This document shows, piece by piece, positions 27,317-38,428 of a stretch of DNA of 64,000 bases. The translations under genes and the position numbers were made by a program. Positions within the stretch are counted from its first letter, which is position 1. Every line of letters begins with the position of its first letter. The DNA comes from Candidatus Latescibacterota bacterium. Lineage in GTDB: Bacteria > JAAXHH01. The stretch spans positions 1 through 64,000 of the forward strand of contig JAAXHH010000032.1 in NCBI GenBank assembly GCA_012270975.1, written 5' to 3'. The notes under the pieces are model-generated. The model was not told where the DNA came from. It worked only from the letters and a program-made list of their open reading frames with translations, and did no database searches.

Positions 27317-28678
27317 ATGAATAGCCGGAGCGACGGGGCGGAACGACTTCCGCCGCAGGCCGTGGAAGCCGAGGCGGCCGTTCTGGGGGCCATGCTGCTG
27401 GAACAGGACGCCATTTCGATCGCCCTCGAGCTCCTCGACGATACGGCGTTCTACCGGGAAGCGCACCGCAAGATCTACAACGCCATCATCGCCCTGTACG
27501 ACCGGAACGAACCTCCCGACATGATCACGCTGAGCGAAGAGCTGGAGAAGCGGCAGGAACTGGGCTCCGTGGGGGGATCCTTCTACCTGGCCGGGTTGGT
27601 GGACAGCATTTCGACGGCGGCCAACGTGGAATACCATGCCCGGATCGTGCTCGAGAAATCCCAGGCCCGCAAGCTGATCAACGTGTCCACCCAGATCGCT
27701 TCCCGGGCGTATGAATCGTCGGAAGACACCGCGGACCTGCTGGATGAGGCCGAGCAGATGGTGTTTGCCCTGTCCCAGCGTAACGCCCGCAGCGGGTTCA
27801 CCCAGCTCAATCCCATCCTGCACGACACCTTCGAGAACATCGAAAAGCTTCATGAGCAGGACAGCACCGTGACCGGGGTTCCCACGGGGTTTACCCGGCT
27901 GGATGAAATGACCGCGGGTTTTCAACGCGGGGACCTGGTCATCATCGCAGCCCGGCCGGCCATGGGGAAGACGGCCCTCTGCCTGAATATCATCCGCCAT
28001 GTCGCGGTGGAAGCCCAGGTCGGCGTCGGCCTGTTCAGCCTCGAGATGACCAGCCACCAGCTCGCCCAGCGAATGTTGTGCAGCGAAGCGCGGGTGGATT
28101 CCCACCTGATGCGTACCGGCCGGCTGCCGGGAGACGCCTGGTCGAACCTGAGCATCGCGGTGGGGGCCCTCGCCACCGCACCCGTGTATATCGACGAAAC
28201 GCCGGCGCTGTCGGTTACCGAAATGCGTTCCCGGGCGCGTAGACTCATGTCCGAGCACAAGGACATCGGCCTGCTGGCCGTCGACTACATGCAGCTGATG
28301 CGGGGCCCGAATAACGCGGAGAACAGGCAGCAGGAGATCTCCGCCATTTCCAGAAACCTGAAGGCCCTGGCAAAGGAGTTGAATGTACCCATCGTCGCCC
28401 TCTCGCAGCTTTCCCGGGCGGTGGAGACCCGCGGCGGGGACGGCCGGCCGCAGCTGTCGGATCTCAGGGAATCGGGCGCGATCGAGCAGGACGCCGACGT
28501 GGTGCTGTTCATCTACCGGCCCGCCCGTTACGGGGAAGGAGAGGAACACGAGGAGAACCACGCGGAAGTCATCATCGGCAAACAACGCAACGGCCCCGTA
28601 GGTACGGTGAACCTGGTTTTCGTGGATCGATTCGCCCGCTTTGAAAACCCCGATCTGTTCCACGAAGACTCGGATTGA
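27317..28678 (+). CDS. dnaB: Replicative DNA helicase
   Basis: Hexameric helicase that opens the replication fork. The 453 aa comprise an N-terminal domain (PPQAVEAEAAVLGAMLLEQ) and a RecA-like core. The core has Walker A in AARPAMGKTALCLN (about 212-225), LLAVDYMQLM and the C-terminal QLSDLRESGAIEQDADVVLF motif. No intein is present. The length is typical. Confidence 0.97.
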   Translation: MNSRSDGAERLPPQAVEAEAAVLGAMLLEQDAISIALELLDDTAFYREAHRKIYNAIIALYDRNEPPDMITLSEELEKRQELGSVGGSFYLAGLVDSISTAANVEYHARIVLEKSQARKLINVSTQIASRAYESSEDTADLLDEAEQMVFALSQRNARSGFTQLNPILHDTFENIEKLHEQDSTVTGVPTGFTRLDEMTAGFQRGDLVIIAARPAMGKTALCLNIIRHVAVEAQVGVGLFSLEMTSHQLAQRMLCSEARVDSHLMRTGRLPGDAWSNLSIAVGALATAPVYIDETPALSVTEMRSRARRLMSEHKDIGLLAVDYMQLMRGPNNAENRQQEISAISRNLKALAKELNVPIVALSQLSRAVETRGGDGRPQLSDLRESGAIEQDADVVLFIYRPARYGEGEEHEENHAEVIIGKQRNGPVGTVNLVFVDRFARFENPDLFHEDSD

Positions 28679-28711
28679 CCGGTTCCTGCGCCGTACGTCC
28701 GTTACCCACAC

Positions 28712-29458
28712 ATGATCGAAATCATCCACCTGAGAAAGGCCTTCGGAAAATCGGTATTGACGGATGTCAATCTGACCATCGAATCCGGAGAGACCATGGT
28801 CATCATCGGCCGCAGCGGGTGTGGCAAGAGCGTGTTGCTCAAGCACATCACGGGATTGCTGCATCCGGACGGCGGCACGCTGCTGGTGGACGGCAGGGAC
28901 GTGACCAGGCTGTACGGAACGGAACTGGACGAAGTCCGGAAGCGGTTCGGTTTCCTGTTCCAGGGCGGCGCCCTCTTCGATTCCATGACCGTGGGCGAGA
29001 ACGTGGGGATCGGCCTGAAGGTACACACCGACCGGACCGAGGAGGAGATCGGCGAACGGGTGCGGACCTGCCTCCAGATGGTCGGCCTGTCCGACGTGGA
29101 GGAACAGAAGCCGGCGGAGCTTTCGGGCGGCATGCGCAAGAGAGTGGGACTCGCCAGGGCGATCGCCATGAATCCGGAATACATTCTCTATGACGAGCCC
29201 ACCACGGGCCTGGATCCCATCATGGCGGACATCATCAACGACCTGATCCTGGACATGAACCAGCGGCTGTCGGTAACGGCGATCGCAGTGACCCACGACA
29301 TGATCAGCGCGTACAAGATCGCGGACCGGATCGCTATGCTGCATGACGGGGTGATTCACATGGTGGGGACGCCGGATGAAATCAGAAACTGCGACGATCC
29401 GCTGGTCCAGCAGTTCATTCTCGGCCGCGGCGAGGGTCCCATAAAATCACTGGAATAG
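28712..29458 (+). CDS. ABC transporter ATPase, MlaF/Ttg2A type
   Basis: The 248 aa have Walker A GRSGCGKSVLLKH, the signature LSGGMRKRVGLARAI, Walker B YILYDEPTTGLDP and a switch His (AVTHDM). GGMRKR in the signature is typical of the MlaF-type lipid-transport ATPases. No MlaE permease or MlaD/MCE gene is adjacent; it sits between dnaB and tgt. Its partners are presumably elsewhere. Confidence 0.88.
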   Translation: MIEIIHLRKAFGKSVLTDVNLTIESGETMVIIGRSGCGKSVLLKHITGLLHPDGGTLLVDGRDVTRLYGTELDEVRKRFGFLFQGGALFDSMTVGENVGIGLKVHTDRTEEEIGERVRTCLQMVGLSDVEEQKPAELSGGMRKRVGLARAIAMNPEYILYDEPTTGLDPIMADIINDLILDMNQRLSVTAIAVTHDMISAYKIADRIAMLHDGVIHMVGTPDEIRNCDDPLVQQFILGRGEGPIKSLE

Positions 29459-30987
<1,529 letters not shown>

Positions 30988-30996
30988 GAAGCGGGT

Positions 30997-31551
30997 ATGG
31001 CGGTCAGATCCATACGTATTTACGGCGATCCGGTCCTCAGGGAGAAAACGCGTCCGGTAGGGGAGGTAACCGCGGCGCTTCGCCGTCTCGCCGAGGACAT
31101 GGTCGACACCATGGTCGACGCGGAGGGTATCGGGCTCGCCGCTCCGCAGGTCGGCGAGCCCGTCCGCGTTTACGTAGTCAACCTCGGGGCCATGCGTCCG
31201 GAACTCTTTCGGCACCGCGGGGGGCCTTCCCTGGAGGGAGACCCGGACCACCTGGTGCTGGTGAATCCGCGCGTCGTAAAGCAGGAGGGCGAGCAGACGG
31301 GCGACGAGGGCTGCCTGAGCTTTCCGGACCTGTATGACAAGGTGACGCGGCCCGACGTCGTGCGCGTCGAGGCTACGGACCTGGACGGCCGTCTCCTGGA
31401 AATCGAGGGCAGCGGACTGCTGGCCCGGGTCCTGGTCCACGAATACGACCACCTGGAAGGCATCCTCTTCATCGATCACCTCAGCAAGTTCCGCCTCCAG
31501 TTCCTCCGCGGCAAATTGAGGAAACTGAAGGAGGGCGGTCAGGCGGACTGA
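30997..31551 (+). CDS. def: Peptide deformylase
   Basis: Removes the N-formyl group from new proteins. The 184 aa show the three motifs: GIGLAAPQVG, EGCLSFPD with the metal Cys, and HEYDHLEG with the two metal His and catalytic Glu. It lies one base before fmt, the partner enzyme that adds the formyl group to Met-tRNA. Confidence 0.96.
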   Translation: MAVRSIRIYGDPVLREKTRPVGEVTAALRRLAEDMVDTMVDAEGIGLAAPQVGEPVRVYVVNLGAMRPELFRHRGGPSLEGDPDHLVLVNPRVVKQEGEQTGDEGCLSFPDLYDKVTRPDVVRVEATDLDGRLLEIEGSGLLARVLVHEYDHLEGILFIDHLSKFRLQFLRGKLRKLKEGGQAD

Positions 31552-31552
31552 C

Positions 31553-32509
31553 ATGCGCGTGGTCTACATGGGTACGCCCGATTTCGCCCTGCCGAGCCTG
31601 GAAGCGCTGATCGGGCGGCCAGGACACGAGGTGGCCGGCATCGTCACCGGGCCCGACCGGCCGAAGGGCCGCGGGTTGAAGACCGTTCCGTCGCCGGTGA
31701 AAGACGCGGCCCTGCGGCATGGCATTTCGCTCTGGCAGCCGGAGAAGCTGCGCGATCCGGAATTCCTGGACGCCCTGCGCGCCCTGGAGGCCGATCTTTT
31801 TGTGGTCGTGGCCTTTCGCATCCTGCCCACCATACTGCTGGATATACCTCCGAAGGGCACGGTCAATCTGCATCCTTCCCTGCTTCCCAGGTACCGCGGC
31901 GCGGCGCCCATCCAGTGGGCGGTGATGAATGGGGACGAGGAAACGGGCGTCACCACGTTCCTGGTGGAAAGGAAGGTGGACGCGGGGGATATCCTCTGCC
32001 AGGAGACCGTACCGATCGGACCGGAAGAAACCGCGGGCGAACTGCACGATCGCCTGTCCCGCATCGGCGCGGATCTGCTCTTGCGTACGCTGGACCTGAT
32101 GGCGGCCGACGGCGTCAGGCCGCGGTCCCAGGCGGCCGATGCGACGCCAGCGCCAAGGATTGCCAGGGAGGACGGCCGCATAGACTGGCGGTTGGCGGCC
32201 CGTGTCATAAACAACAGGGTGCGGGGCCTGAACCCGGTTCCCATGGCCTTCACCACCTGGCGGGGGAAGCACCTCCGCGTCATTACAAGCCGGCCCGTGT
32301 GCCTCGAAGGGGAAAGTGGATGTGAACCGGGCGGGATCGTCTACGCCGACGAACGACGGGGCGTCACCGTTCAGACCGGAGACGGTGGCCTGGAACTGGT
32401 CAGGGTACAACCCGAGGGACGAAGCCGGATCGACGGATCGGATTTCCTGCGGGGTTACCGTCCCGCGGTCGGAGACCGGTTCGGCGATCCGGACGCGGAG
32501 TCCGGTTGA
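31553..32509 (+). CDS. fmt: Methionyl-tRNA formyltransferase
   Basis: Formylates initiator Met-tRNA. The 318 aa begin MRVVYMGTPDFALPSLEAL and contain HPSLLPRYRGAAPIQWAV with the catalytic His. The C-terminal OB-like domain starts near residue 205. It is coupled to def with one base between. Confidence 0.96.
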   Translation: MRVVYMGTPDFALPSLEALIGRPGHEVAGIVTGPDRPKGRGLKTVPSPVKDAALRHGISLWQPEKLRDPEFLDALRALEADLFVVVAFRILPTILLDIPPKGTVNLHPSLLPRYRGAAPIQWAVMNGDEETGVTTFLVERKVDAGDILCQETVPIGPEETAGELHDRLSRIGADLLLRTLDLMAADGVRPRSQAADATPAPRIAREDGRIDWRLAARVINNRVRGLNPVPMAFTTWRGKHLRVITSRPVCLEGESGCEPGGIVYADERRGVTVQTGDGGLELVRVQPEGRSRIDGSDFLRGYRPAVGDRFGDPDAESG

Positions 32510-32602
32510 CGGGCACGGTCTGACGCGGTTGGTCGCCGACCGCGTGCCGGGCCGCGCACGGGTGATGAGACCATGGTTCAATTACAAGAGGAATCGGCTG
32601 CC

Positions 32603-33955
32603 ATGCCGGACAGGAATACGCCCGGTGCCCGCGAGATCGCCCTGAAGGCGCTGTACCACGCGGACACCGGGGACGTCCCGCCGCGCAGCGCCCTCGACGC
32701 CCTCTTCCGGCGGTACGCATGCGGCGACCGGGACCGGGCCCTGGCGACCGAGTTGGTATACGGCACGATCCGCTGGCGGCGGCGCCTGGACTGGATGCTC
32801 GGTCAGTTGCTGCGCGGAGACCCGGAGTCGCTGACGGCGTGGATTCGTCATATCCTCCGCATGGGCCTGTACCAGTTGATGATGCTGGACCAGGTCACCG
32901 ATGCCGCCGCCACCCATGAGTCCGTGCAGCTGGCCAGGCGGTACGGACACGCGGGCACTGTCCGGCTGACCAACGCCATCCTCCGGACGGCCATCCGCAA
33001 GCGGGACCTGCTGGAGCGGCCGGTACGCGGAGAAGACCCCGTCACGGAACTCGGCGTCACGCATTCCTACCCGGCGTGGATGGCGAAGCGTTGGATCGAG
33101 CGTTACGGCGTGGAGGACGCCGCCGCCCTCATGAAGGCCGGGAACCGGCCGCCCCCCCTTACCATCCGGGTCAACACATCGCGGTCCGCGCCGCTGGATC
33201 TCGCCGCAACGTTGAAACGCCATGGAATCCTCGTGGAACCGGGCCGCTGGCTGGATGATTACCTGTCGATCCGGCACGCGGGCGACCTCCGCCGTCTGCC
33301 CGCCCACGCAGCGGGTCTGTTCCAGGTACAGGACGAGAGCGGGGGCCTCGCGGTGCGGCTGCTCGACCCGAAGCAGGGCGAGACCATTGTCGATTTATGT
33401 TGCGCTCCGGGGGGAAAAACAACATATATTGCGCAAATTGTCGGCGCGGGCGGCAGGGTAATCGCCTGCGATACGTCACCGCATCGACTCCGCCGGGTGG
33501 AGGAAAACCGGCGGCGATTGGGGTTGGGGCAGGTGCGTCTCGTCGGCATGGATGGCCGGTCGCCCGGAGTGGATTTAGCGGCCGACCGCGTCCTGGTGGA
33601 CGCCCCGTGTTCGGGACTCGGTACCATTGCGCGCCGGCCCGATCTGCGATGGCGGCGCAAGGCGGAGGACATGGACCGGCTCCGCGGCGAACAACTTGCG
33701 CTGCTGGAAGGCGGCGCCGGGCTCGTGAAGCCGGGCGGCGTCCTGGTGTACAGCACGTGCACCATCGAGCCGGAAGAGAATGAAGAGATTGTGGCCGCGT
33801 TTTGCGGCAGGCATCCCGGGTTCCGGCTGGAGAAACCCGGAGACTGGCCCGGAGACCTTGCCGGGGTGCTGGACGGGGCGGGAAGGATCGCCACGCTGCC
33901 GTCCACGCACGGCGTCGACGGGAGTTTCGCGGCGAGGCTGAGAAGAGACGGCTGA
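32603..33955 (+). CDS. rsmB: 16S rRNA (cytosine-967) C5-methyltransferase
   Basis: The 450 aa have an N-terminal NusB-like domain (about 1-145: REIALKALYHADTGD, ELVYGTIRWRRRLDWML). The SAM methyltransferase domain follows with VDLCCAPGGKTTYIAQI, the catalytic DAPCSGLGTIARRPD and YSTCTIEPEENEEI. ATG 32603 is preferred because GAGGA lies about 12 bases upstream. ATG 32573 is in frame and would add ten residues. Confidence 0.94.
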   Translation: MPDRNTPGAREIALKALYHADTGDVPPRSALDALFRRYACGDRDRALATELVYGTIRWRRRLDWMLGQLLRGDPESLTAWIRHILRMGLYQLMMLDQVTDAAATHESVQLARRYGHAGTVRLTNAILRTAIRKRDLLERPVRGEDPVTELGVTHSYPAWMAKRWIERYGVEDAAALMKAGNRPPPLTIRVNTSRSAPLDLAATLKRHGILVEPGRWLDDYLSIRHAGDLRRLPAHAAGLFQVQDESGGLAVRLLDPKQGETIVDLCCAPGGKTTYIAQIVGAGGRVIACDTSPHRLRRVEENRRRLGLGQVRLVGMDGRSPGVDLAADRVLVDAPCSGLGTIARRPDLRWRRKAEDMDRLRGEQLALLEGGAGLVKPGGVLVYSTCTIEPEENEEIVAAFCGRHPGFRLEKPGDWPGDLAGVLDGAGRIATLPSTHGVDGSFAARLRRDG

Positions 33956-33972
33956 CCGCATCGGAGGGGACC

Positions 33973-35307
33973 TTGTTTGAAGAACTTTCCGGCCGCATGG
34001 AGGGGATCGTCAGAAAACTCCGCGGCCAGGGGAAACTGACGGAAACGAACATCGACGACAGTCTCCGGCAGGTGCGCCGCGCCTTGCTGGAAGCCGATGT
34101 GAATTTCAAGGTGGCCCGTACCTTCATCGACACGGTCAAGGAGAAGGCGCTCGGGCAGGGCGTGTTGAGAAACCTGTCCCCGGGACAGCAGATGGTGGGG
34201 ATCGTCCACCAGGAACTGGTGTCCCTGATGGGAGAGGAGGCTGTCGGGATCGCCTTCGCGGAAACGCCCCCGACCATCGTCATGATGGCCGGTCTGCAGG
34301 GATCCGGAAAGACGACGGCCACGGGGAAGCTGGCCCATCACTTCCTCAAGTCGGGCCGCCGTCCCATGCTGGCCGCGGCCGACGTCTACCGTCCCGCGGC
34401 GGTAAAACAGTTGCAAGTGCTGGGCGAAGAGCTTGGCGTGCCGGTCGTATCCCTCGGGGACGGCCGGTCTCCCGAGACGATCTGCAGAGTTGCCGTGGAC
34501 CGGGCCGGGCGGGAGGACTGCGACGTGGTCATCCTGGATACGGCGGGCCGCCTGCACGTCGACGACGAGATGATGGACGAGTTGTGCGGCATTCGCGGAA
34601 CGGTCCATCCCCACGAGATCCTGCTGGTGGTGGACGGTATGACGGGCCAGGACGCGGTAAACGTGGCGGAGGCTTTCGATCGGCGCCTGGACATTGATGG
34701 TTGCATCCTGACGAAGATGGACGGGGACGCCCGGGGCGGCGCGGCGCTGTCCATCCGGCAGATTACCCGCAAGCCCATCAAGTTCGTGGGGGTCGGCGAG
34801 AAGCTGGACGCCCTGGAAGTGTTCCATCCCGAACGGATGGCGTCCCGCATCCTGGGGATGGGCGACGTGGTGTCCCTGGTCGAACGCGCGCAGGCCGCCA
34901 TAGACGTGGAGGAAGCGCGCAAGCTGGAGTCGAAGCTGCGCAAGCAGACCTTCGACCTCGAAGATTTCCGGTCGCAACTCCAGCAGTTGGGGAAAATGGG
35001 TTCCATGCAGGAATTGGTCGAGATGATGCCCGGGGTCAACAAGAAGGCGTTGAAGGGCATGGATATGGATGAGAAAGCGCTCGTGCGCATGGACGCCATT
35101 CTGAGTTCCATGACCAGGCACGAAAGGGCGCGTCCCGTGGTGATCAACGGCAGCAGGCGCCGGCGTATCGCACGGGGAAGCGGAACGAGCGTGCAGGAGG
35201 TGAATCAGTTACTGAAACAATACAACATGATGCAGAAAATGATGAAACAGTTGAACCGGCCGGGCGCCCTCGAGCAGCTCGGCCACAGGATGTTGCCGTT
35301 CAGGTAG
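33973..35307 (+). CDS. ffh: Signal recognition particle protein Ffh
   Basis: SRP GTPase that delivers membrane proteins to FtsY. About 444 aa: N domain (MFEELSGRMEGIVRKLRGQG), G domain with GLQGSGKTTATGKLA, DTAGRLHVD, TKMDGDARGGAAL, and a Met-rich M domain ending NMMQKMMKQLNR. TTG 33973 follows GGAGGGG at a five-base spacing, which decides this start. The longer open frame upstream overlaps rsmB. Confidence 0.95.
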   Translation: MFEELSGRMEGIVRKLRGQGKLTETNIDDSLRQVRRALLEADVNFKVARTFIDTVKEKALGQGVLRNLSPGQQMVGIVHQELVSLMGEEAVGIAFAETPPTIVMMAGLQGSGKTTATGKLAHHFLKSGRRPMLAAADVYRPAAVKQLQVLGEELGVPVVSLGDGRSPETICRVAVDRAGREDCDVVILDTAGRLHVDDEMMDELCGIRGTVHPHEILLVVDGMTGQDAVNVAEAFDRRLDIDGCILTKMDGDARGGAALSIRQITRKPIKFVGVGEKLDALEVFHPERMASRILGMGDVVSLVERAQAAIDVEEARKLESKLRKQTFDLEDFRSQLQQLGKMGSMQELVEMMPGVNKKALKGMDMDEKALVRMDAILSSMTRHERARPVVINGSRRRRIARGSGTSVQEVNQLLKQYNMMQKMMKQLNRPGALEQLGHRMLPFR

Positions 35308-35322
35308 CTAAAGGAGCGAAAC

Positions 35323-35607
35323 ATGGCAGTGGCCATTCGGCTTCGCCGCACGGGAGCGAAGAAAAGACCTTTTTACCGTATCGTCGTGACGGACGACAGA
35401 ACCCGCCTGGGCGGCAAGTATATCGAAAGCCTGGGTTACTACAATCCCATATCGCCGGAACAGCTGGAGATGGACGTGGACAAGGCCGTCGACTGGCTCA
35501 ACCGCGGCGCCCAGCCGAGCGACACGGTCCGGTCGCTGCTGGTGAAGAGCGGCGCGATACAGAAGTGGCGCGGCGACGATCAGGCGGCGTCCGAAGCGGA
35601 CGAGTAG
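35323..35607 (+). CDS. rpsP: 30S ribosomal protein S16
   Basis: The 94 aa begin MAVAIRLRRTGAKKRPFYRI and contain GKYIESLGYYNP, the bS16 signature. An AAGGAG ribosome site precedes it. The C-terminal acidic end (AASEADE) lies in the first copy of an 18-bp repeat. The KH-domain gene that often follows rpsP is absent. Confidence 0.97.
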   Translation: MAVAIRLRRTGAKKRPFYRIVVTDDRTRLGGKYIESLGYYNPISPEQLEMDVDKAVDWLNRGAQPSDTVRSLLVKSGAIQKWRGDDQAASEADE

Positions 35608-35640
35608 ACCGAAGCGGACGAGTGTACTGAAGCGGACCGG
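35591..35640. repeat. 18-bp tandem repeat spanning the rpsP stop codon
   Basis: CCGAAGCGGACGAGTAGA (35591-35608) is followed by CCGAAGCGGACGAGTGTA (35609-35626) and a partial third copy to 35640. The first unit encodes the last S16 residues and the stop, so the repeat copies the gene end into the rpsP-rimM spacer. Confidence 0.9.
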
Positions 35641-35666
35641 CCGCCGGCGTGCGGGGCGGGGTGTAC

Positions 35667-36179
35667 GTGAGCGCAGACTGGATCAATATCGGATTCATCC
35701 GCAAACCCCACGGCCTCAAAGGCTACGTGCGGGTGGAAGGATTGTCGGACGCCCCGGACCGGTTCGGGGGCCTGGACCGGATCGGCGTGGAGCTCAGGGA
35801 CGGCCGCCGGGAGTCGCTGGAGATCGAACGTTGCAGCCAGGACGGGAACAGTTGGCTGATGAAGTTCCTTGGTATCGACTCGACGGAAAACGCGGAACGC
35901 CTTCGCAGCGCGTACATCCAGGTGCCCGAAGAAGCCGTCGCCCCGCTGCCCGAGGACGCGTACTACGTATTTGAGCTCGAGGGCTGCGCGATCGTATCAG
36001 AGGAGGGCGATGAGATCGGGACGGTCCGGGAAGTGATGTCCATGCCGGCGAATGACGTGTTCGTCGTGGATACTCCGGCCGGGGAGGCGATGATCCCGGT
36101 GGTCCGGGACATCGTGGTGGAACTCAATCCCGAGGAATCGAGAATCGTCATACGAAAGATCCCGGGGTTGATCACTTAG
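35667..36179 (+). CDS. rimM: Ribosome maturation factor RimM
   Basis: Assists 30S head assembly. About 170 aa: N-terminal RimM domain (INIGFIRKPHGLKGYVRVEG) and a PRC-barrel C-terminus (YYVFELEGCAIVSEEGDEIG, PANDVFVV, MIPVVRDIVVELN). GTG 35667 is chosen from the position of the family start. GTG 35649 is an alternative. Neither has a strong ribosome site. Confidence 0.92.
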   Translation: MSADWINIGFIRKPHGLKGYVRVEGLSDAPDRFGGLDRIGVELRDGRRESLEIERCSQDGNSWLMKFLGIDSTENAERLRSAYIQVPEEAVAPLPEDAYYVFELEGCAIVSEEGDEIGTVREVMSMPANDVFVVDTPAGEAMIPVVRDIVVELNPEESRIVIRKIPGLIT

Positions 36180-36190
36180 CGGTATAGACT

Positions 36191-36952
36191 ATGCGTATCG
36201 ACATTCTAACGGCTTTTCCGGGTGTGTTCGCGGGTCCTTTCGGCGAGAGCATCGTGGGCCGGGCGTGCAGGCGGGACGTGGTGGACCTCTTCATCCACGA
36301 CCTCCGGGCGTTTACGATGGACCGGCACAAGACCATCGACGATTACGCCTACGGCGGGAGCCCGGGCATGGTGCTCAAACCGGAGCCCATATTCCGGGGC
36401 GTAAGGCACATTCGGCGGCAGGCGGGTCCTTCTTCCGAGAAGGACCGGTCGCGAACCGTGCTGCTTTCGGCCCGGGGCAGGCCGTTTGTGCAGGAGACCG
36501 CCGGATCCTTCGCGGAACTCGACCAACTGGTCCTCATCTGTGGGCACTACAAGGGTGTCGACGAACGGGTGGCGACGGGCCTGGGCGCCGAGGAGTATTC
36601 CGTGGGTGATTTCGTCGTCACCGGCGGTGAGATTCCGGCCATGATGATCGCGGACGCCGTGATCCGCCTCCTTCCCGGGGCCCTGGGCGAAATGGCCTCC
36701 GCCGTCACGGATTCGCACTACGAAGGACTGCTGGGCAACGCCGTGTACACGCGACCGGAGAACTACCAGGAATGGAGCGTGCCCGAGGTACTGCTTTCCG
36801 GGCACCATGAGCGCATCGTAAGATGGGAGAGGCAGGACGCCCTGAAGAAGACGTACCAGCACCGTCCCGAGTTGCTGGAAACCGTGGAATTGACCGGAGA
36901 GGATCTGACTTATCTGAAAACCCTACAACGGAACGGGAACGGGCAGCGCTAA
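36191..36952 (+). CDS. trmD: tRNA (guanine-37-N1) methyltransferase
   Basis: SPOUT enzyme making m1G37. The 253 aa show MRIDILTAFPGVFAGPF, the YGGSPGMVLKPEP loop, CGHYKGVDERV and the knot region SVGDFVVTGGEIPAMMIADA. It is part of the conserved rpsP-rimM-trmD-rplS order. Confidence 0.96.
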   Translation: MRIDILTAFPGVFAGPFGESIVGRACRRDVVDLFIHDLRAFTMDRHKTIDDYAYGGSPGMVLKPEPIFRGVRHIRRQAGPSSEKDRSRTVLLSARGRPFVQETAGSFAELDQLVLICGHYKGVDERVATGLGAEEYSVGDFVVTGGEIPAMMIADAVIRLLPGALGEMASAVTDSHYEGLLGNAVYTRPENYQEWSVPEVLLSGHHERIVRWERQDALKKTYQHRPELLETVELTGEDLTYLKTLQRNGNGQR

Positions 36953-36988
36953 GGCCCGCGATCGTTCGAAAGGACGGAAGCTTAAAAC

Positions 36989-37333
36989 ATGAACGCATTA
37001 GACACGATCACCCAGGACCAGCTGCGGACCGACCTGCCGGAATTCCGCGCCGGTGACACCATCCGCATGGAGGTCAAGGTCCGCGAAGGCGACAAGGAAC
37101 GCGTACAGCTGTTCCAGGGCGTCGTCATCCAGCGGTCCGGCCACGGCATTGGCGAGACGGTCACGGTCCGCAAGATTTCGCAGGGAATTGGCGTCGAGCG
37201 CATCTTCCCGCTGCATTCGCCTTCGGTTGGAAAAATCCAGGTGTTGCGCCGGGGCAAGGTACGGCAGTCGCGGATCTATTATCTGAGGAAGCTGAAGGGC
37301 AAGGCCGCCCGCATAGCCGAGCGGCGCAATTGA
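36989..37333 (+). CDS. rplS: 50S ribosomal protein L19
   Basis: The 114 aa include [20 protein letters not shown], the FQGVVIQR strand, [13 protein letters not shown] and [13 protein letters not shown], all typical of bL19. It ends next to rnhB. Confidence 0.97.
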   Translation: MNALDTITQDQLRTDLPEFRAGDTIRMEVKVREGDKERVQLFQGVVIQRSGHGIGETVTVRKISQGIGVERIFPLHSPSVGKIQVLRRGKVRQSRIYYLRKLKGKAARIAERRN

Positions 37334-37335
37334 GC

Positions 37336-37980
37336 ATGGCGACGGGCGATGCGGAGCGGGAAAGACTCCGCTCCCTGGCCGTCCTCGAACGATCCCTGCG
37401 TGACCGCGGCGTACGATACGCGGCCGGGGTCGACGAGGCTGGGCGAGGCGCCCTGGCCGGTCCGGTGGTCGCGGCGGCCGTGATTCTGCCTGATGATGCG
37501 CTGATACCGGGCCTCGATGATTCGAAACGCCTCACTCCCGCGAAACGGGACACGCTCTACGGCGTAATCACAAGCATGGCCACGGCAATCGGAGTCGGCC
37601 GTTCCGAGGCGGTCGTGATCGACACGGTCAACATCCGCCGCGCGAATCTCCTCGCCATGAAGGAAGCCGTGGAAGCCCTTGCACCGGCTCCAGGACATCT
37701 GCTCATCGACGGGATCGACACAATCGACTGGCAGGGTCCCCAGACCACCGTGGTGGGAGGAGACGCGCGCAGCCTCTGCATCGCCGCCGCGTCCGTCATA
37801 GCGAAAGTTACCCGTGACCGCATCATGATCGCGTGCGACCCGGATTATCCGGAATACGGATTCGCCAGGCACAAAGGCTACGGCACGGCGGCGCACCTGG
37901 CCGCGCTCGAAATCCATGGTCCGTCCGACGTGCATCGCCGGTCCTTCCTCCGCAAGAGACGCCGGATCGCCACGGCCTGA
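37336..37980 (+). CDS. rnhB: Ribonuclease HII
   Basis: Cuts RNA in RNA-DNA hybrids and single ribonucleotides. About 214 aa with the catalytic DE in GVDEAGRGALAGPVV, LDDSKRLTPAKR, LIDGID and the C-terminal HKGYGTAAHLAAL. ATG 37336 is listed. A TTG at 37330 overlapping the rplS stop would add two residues. Confidence 0.95.
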   Translation: MATGDAERERLRSLAVLERSLRDRGVRYAAGVDEAGRGALAGPVVAAAVILPDDALIPGLDDSKRLTPAKRDTLYGVITSMATAIGVGRSEAVVIDTVNIRRANLLAMKEAVEALAPAPGHLLIDGIDTIDWQGPQTTVVGGDARSLCIAAASVIAKVTRDRIMIACDPDYPEYGFARHKGYGTAAHLAALEIHGPSDVHRRSFLRKRRRIATA

Positions 37981-38053
37981 AAACCGATCAACCCCTGTTC
38001 TTTTTGCCGGCGGACCAATCCGCATTTATCCTGGGCAGCAATCCTGAAGCGCC

Positions 38054-38428
38054 ATGTCAGAATCCACGCATACCCGCGGTTCACGGGGCGAATCCATCGC
38101 GGAAGCGTTTCTCCGCCGGAAGGGCCATGCCATTCTCGCCAGGAACTACCGGGATGCCGTATCCCGGTATGAAATCGATATCGTGACCCGGGATGGAGAG
38201 GAGCTCGTCTTCGTGGAAGTCAAGGCCGGGACGGGCCGGCGGTTCGGCGATCCGCAGTCCTGGGTCGATGCGCGGAAACAACAGCATGTCACCCGGGCCG
38301 CCCGTCGTTTTCTGCAGGAACGCAACTGGCACGAGTTTCCGTGCCGGTTCGATGTCATCGGGATCGACCTGTCGGGGAATCCACCCCGGATAACCCATAT
38401 AGAGCGCGCATTCTGGAGTACGGTGTGA
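38054..38428 (+). CDS. yraN: UPF0102 (YraN-like) endonuclease-fold protein
   Basis: The 124 aa have the restriction-endonuclease-like core of the YraN family: GESIAEAFLRRKGHAILARN, YEIDIVTRDGEELVFVEVK (catalytic D and ExK) and the partner region RFDVIGID. The role in the cell is poorly known. The rnhB-yraN pairing is common. Confidence 0.9.
   Translation: MSESTHTRGSRGESIAEAFLRRKGHAILARNYRDAVSRYEIDIVTRDGEELVFVEVKAGTGRRFGDPQSWVDARKQQHVTRAARRFLQERNWHEFPCRFDVIGIDLSGNPPRITHIERAFWSTV

Noticed and set aside
26375-29359. A minus-strand open frame of about 994 codons opposite the UDG, dnaB and MlaF-like genes
   Set aside because: Same reason: it covers the complement of three complete genes and has no domain.
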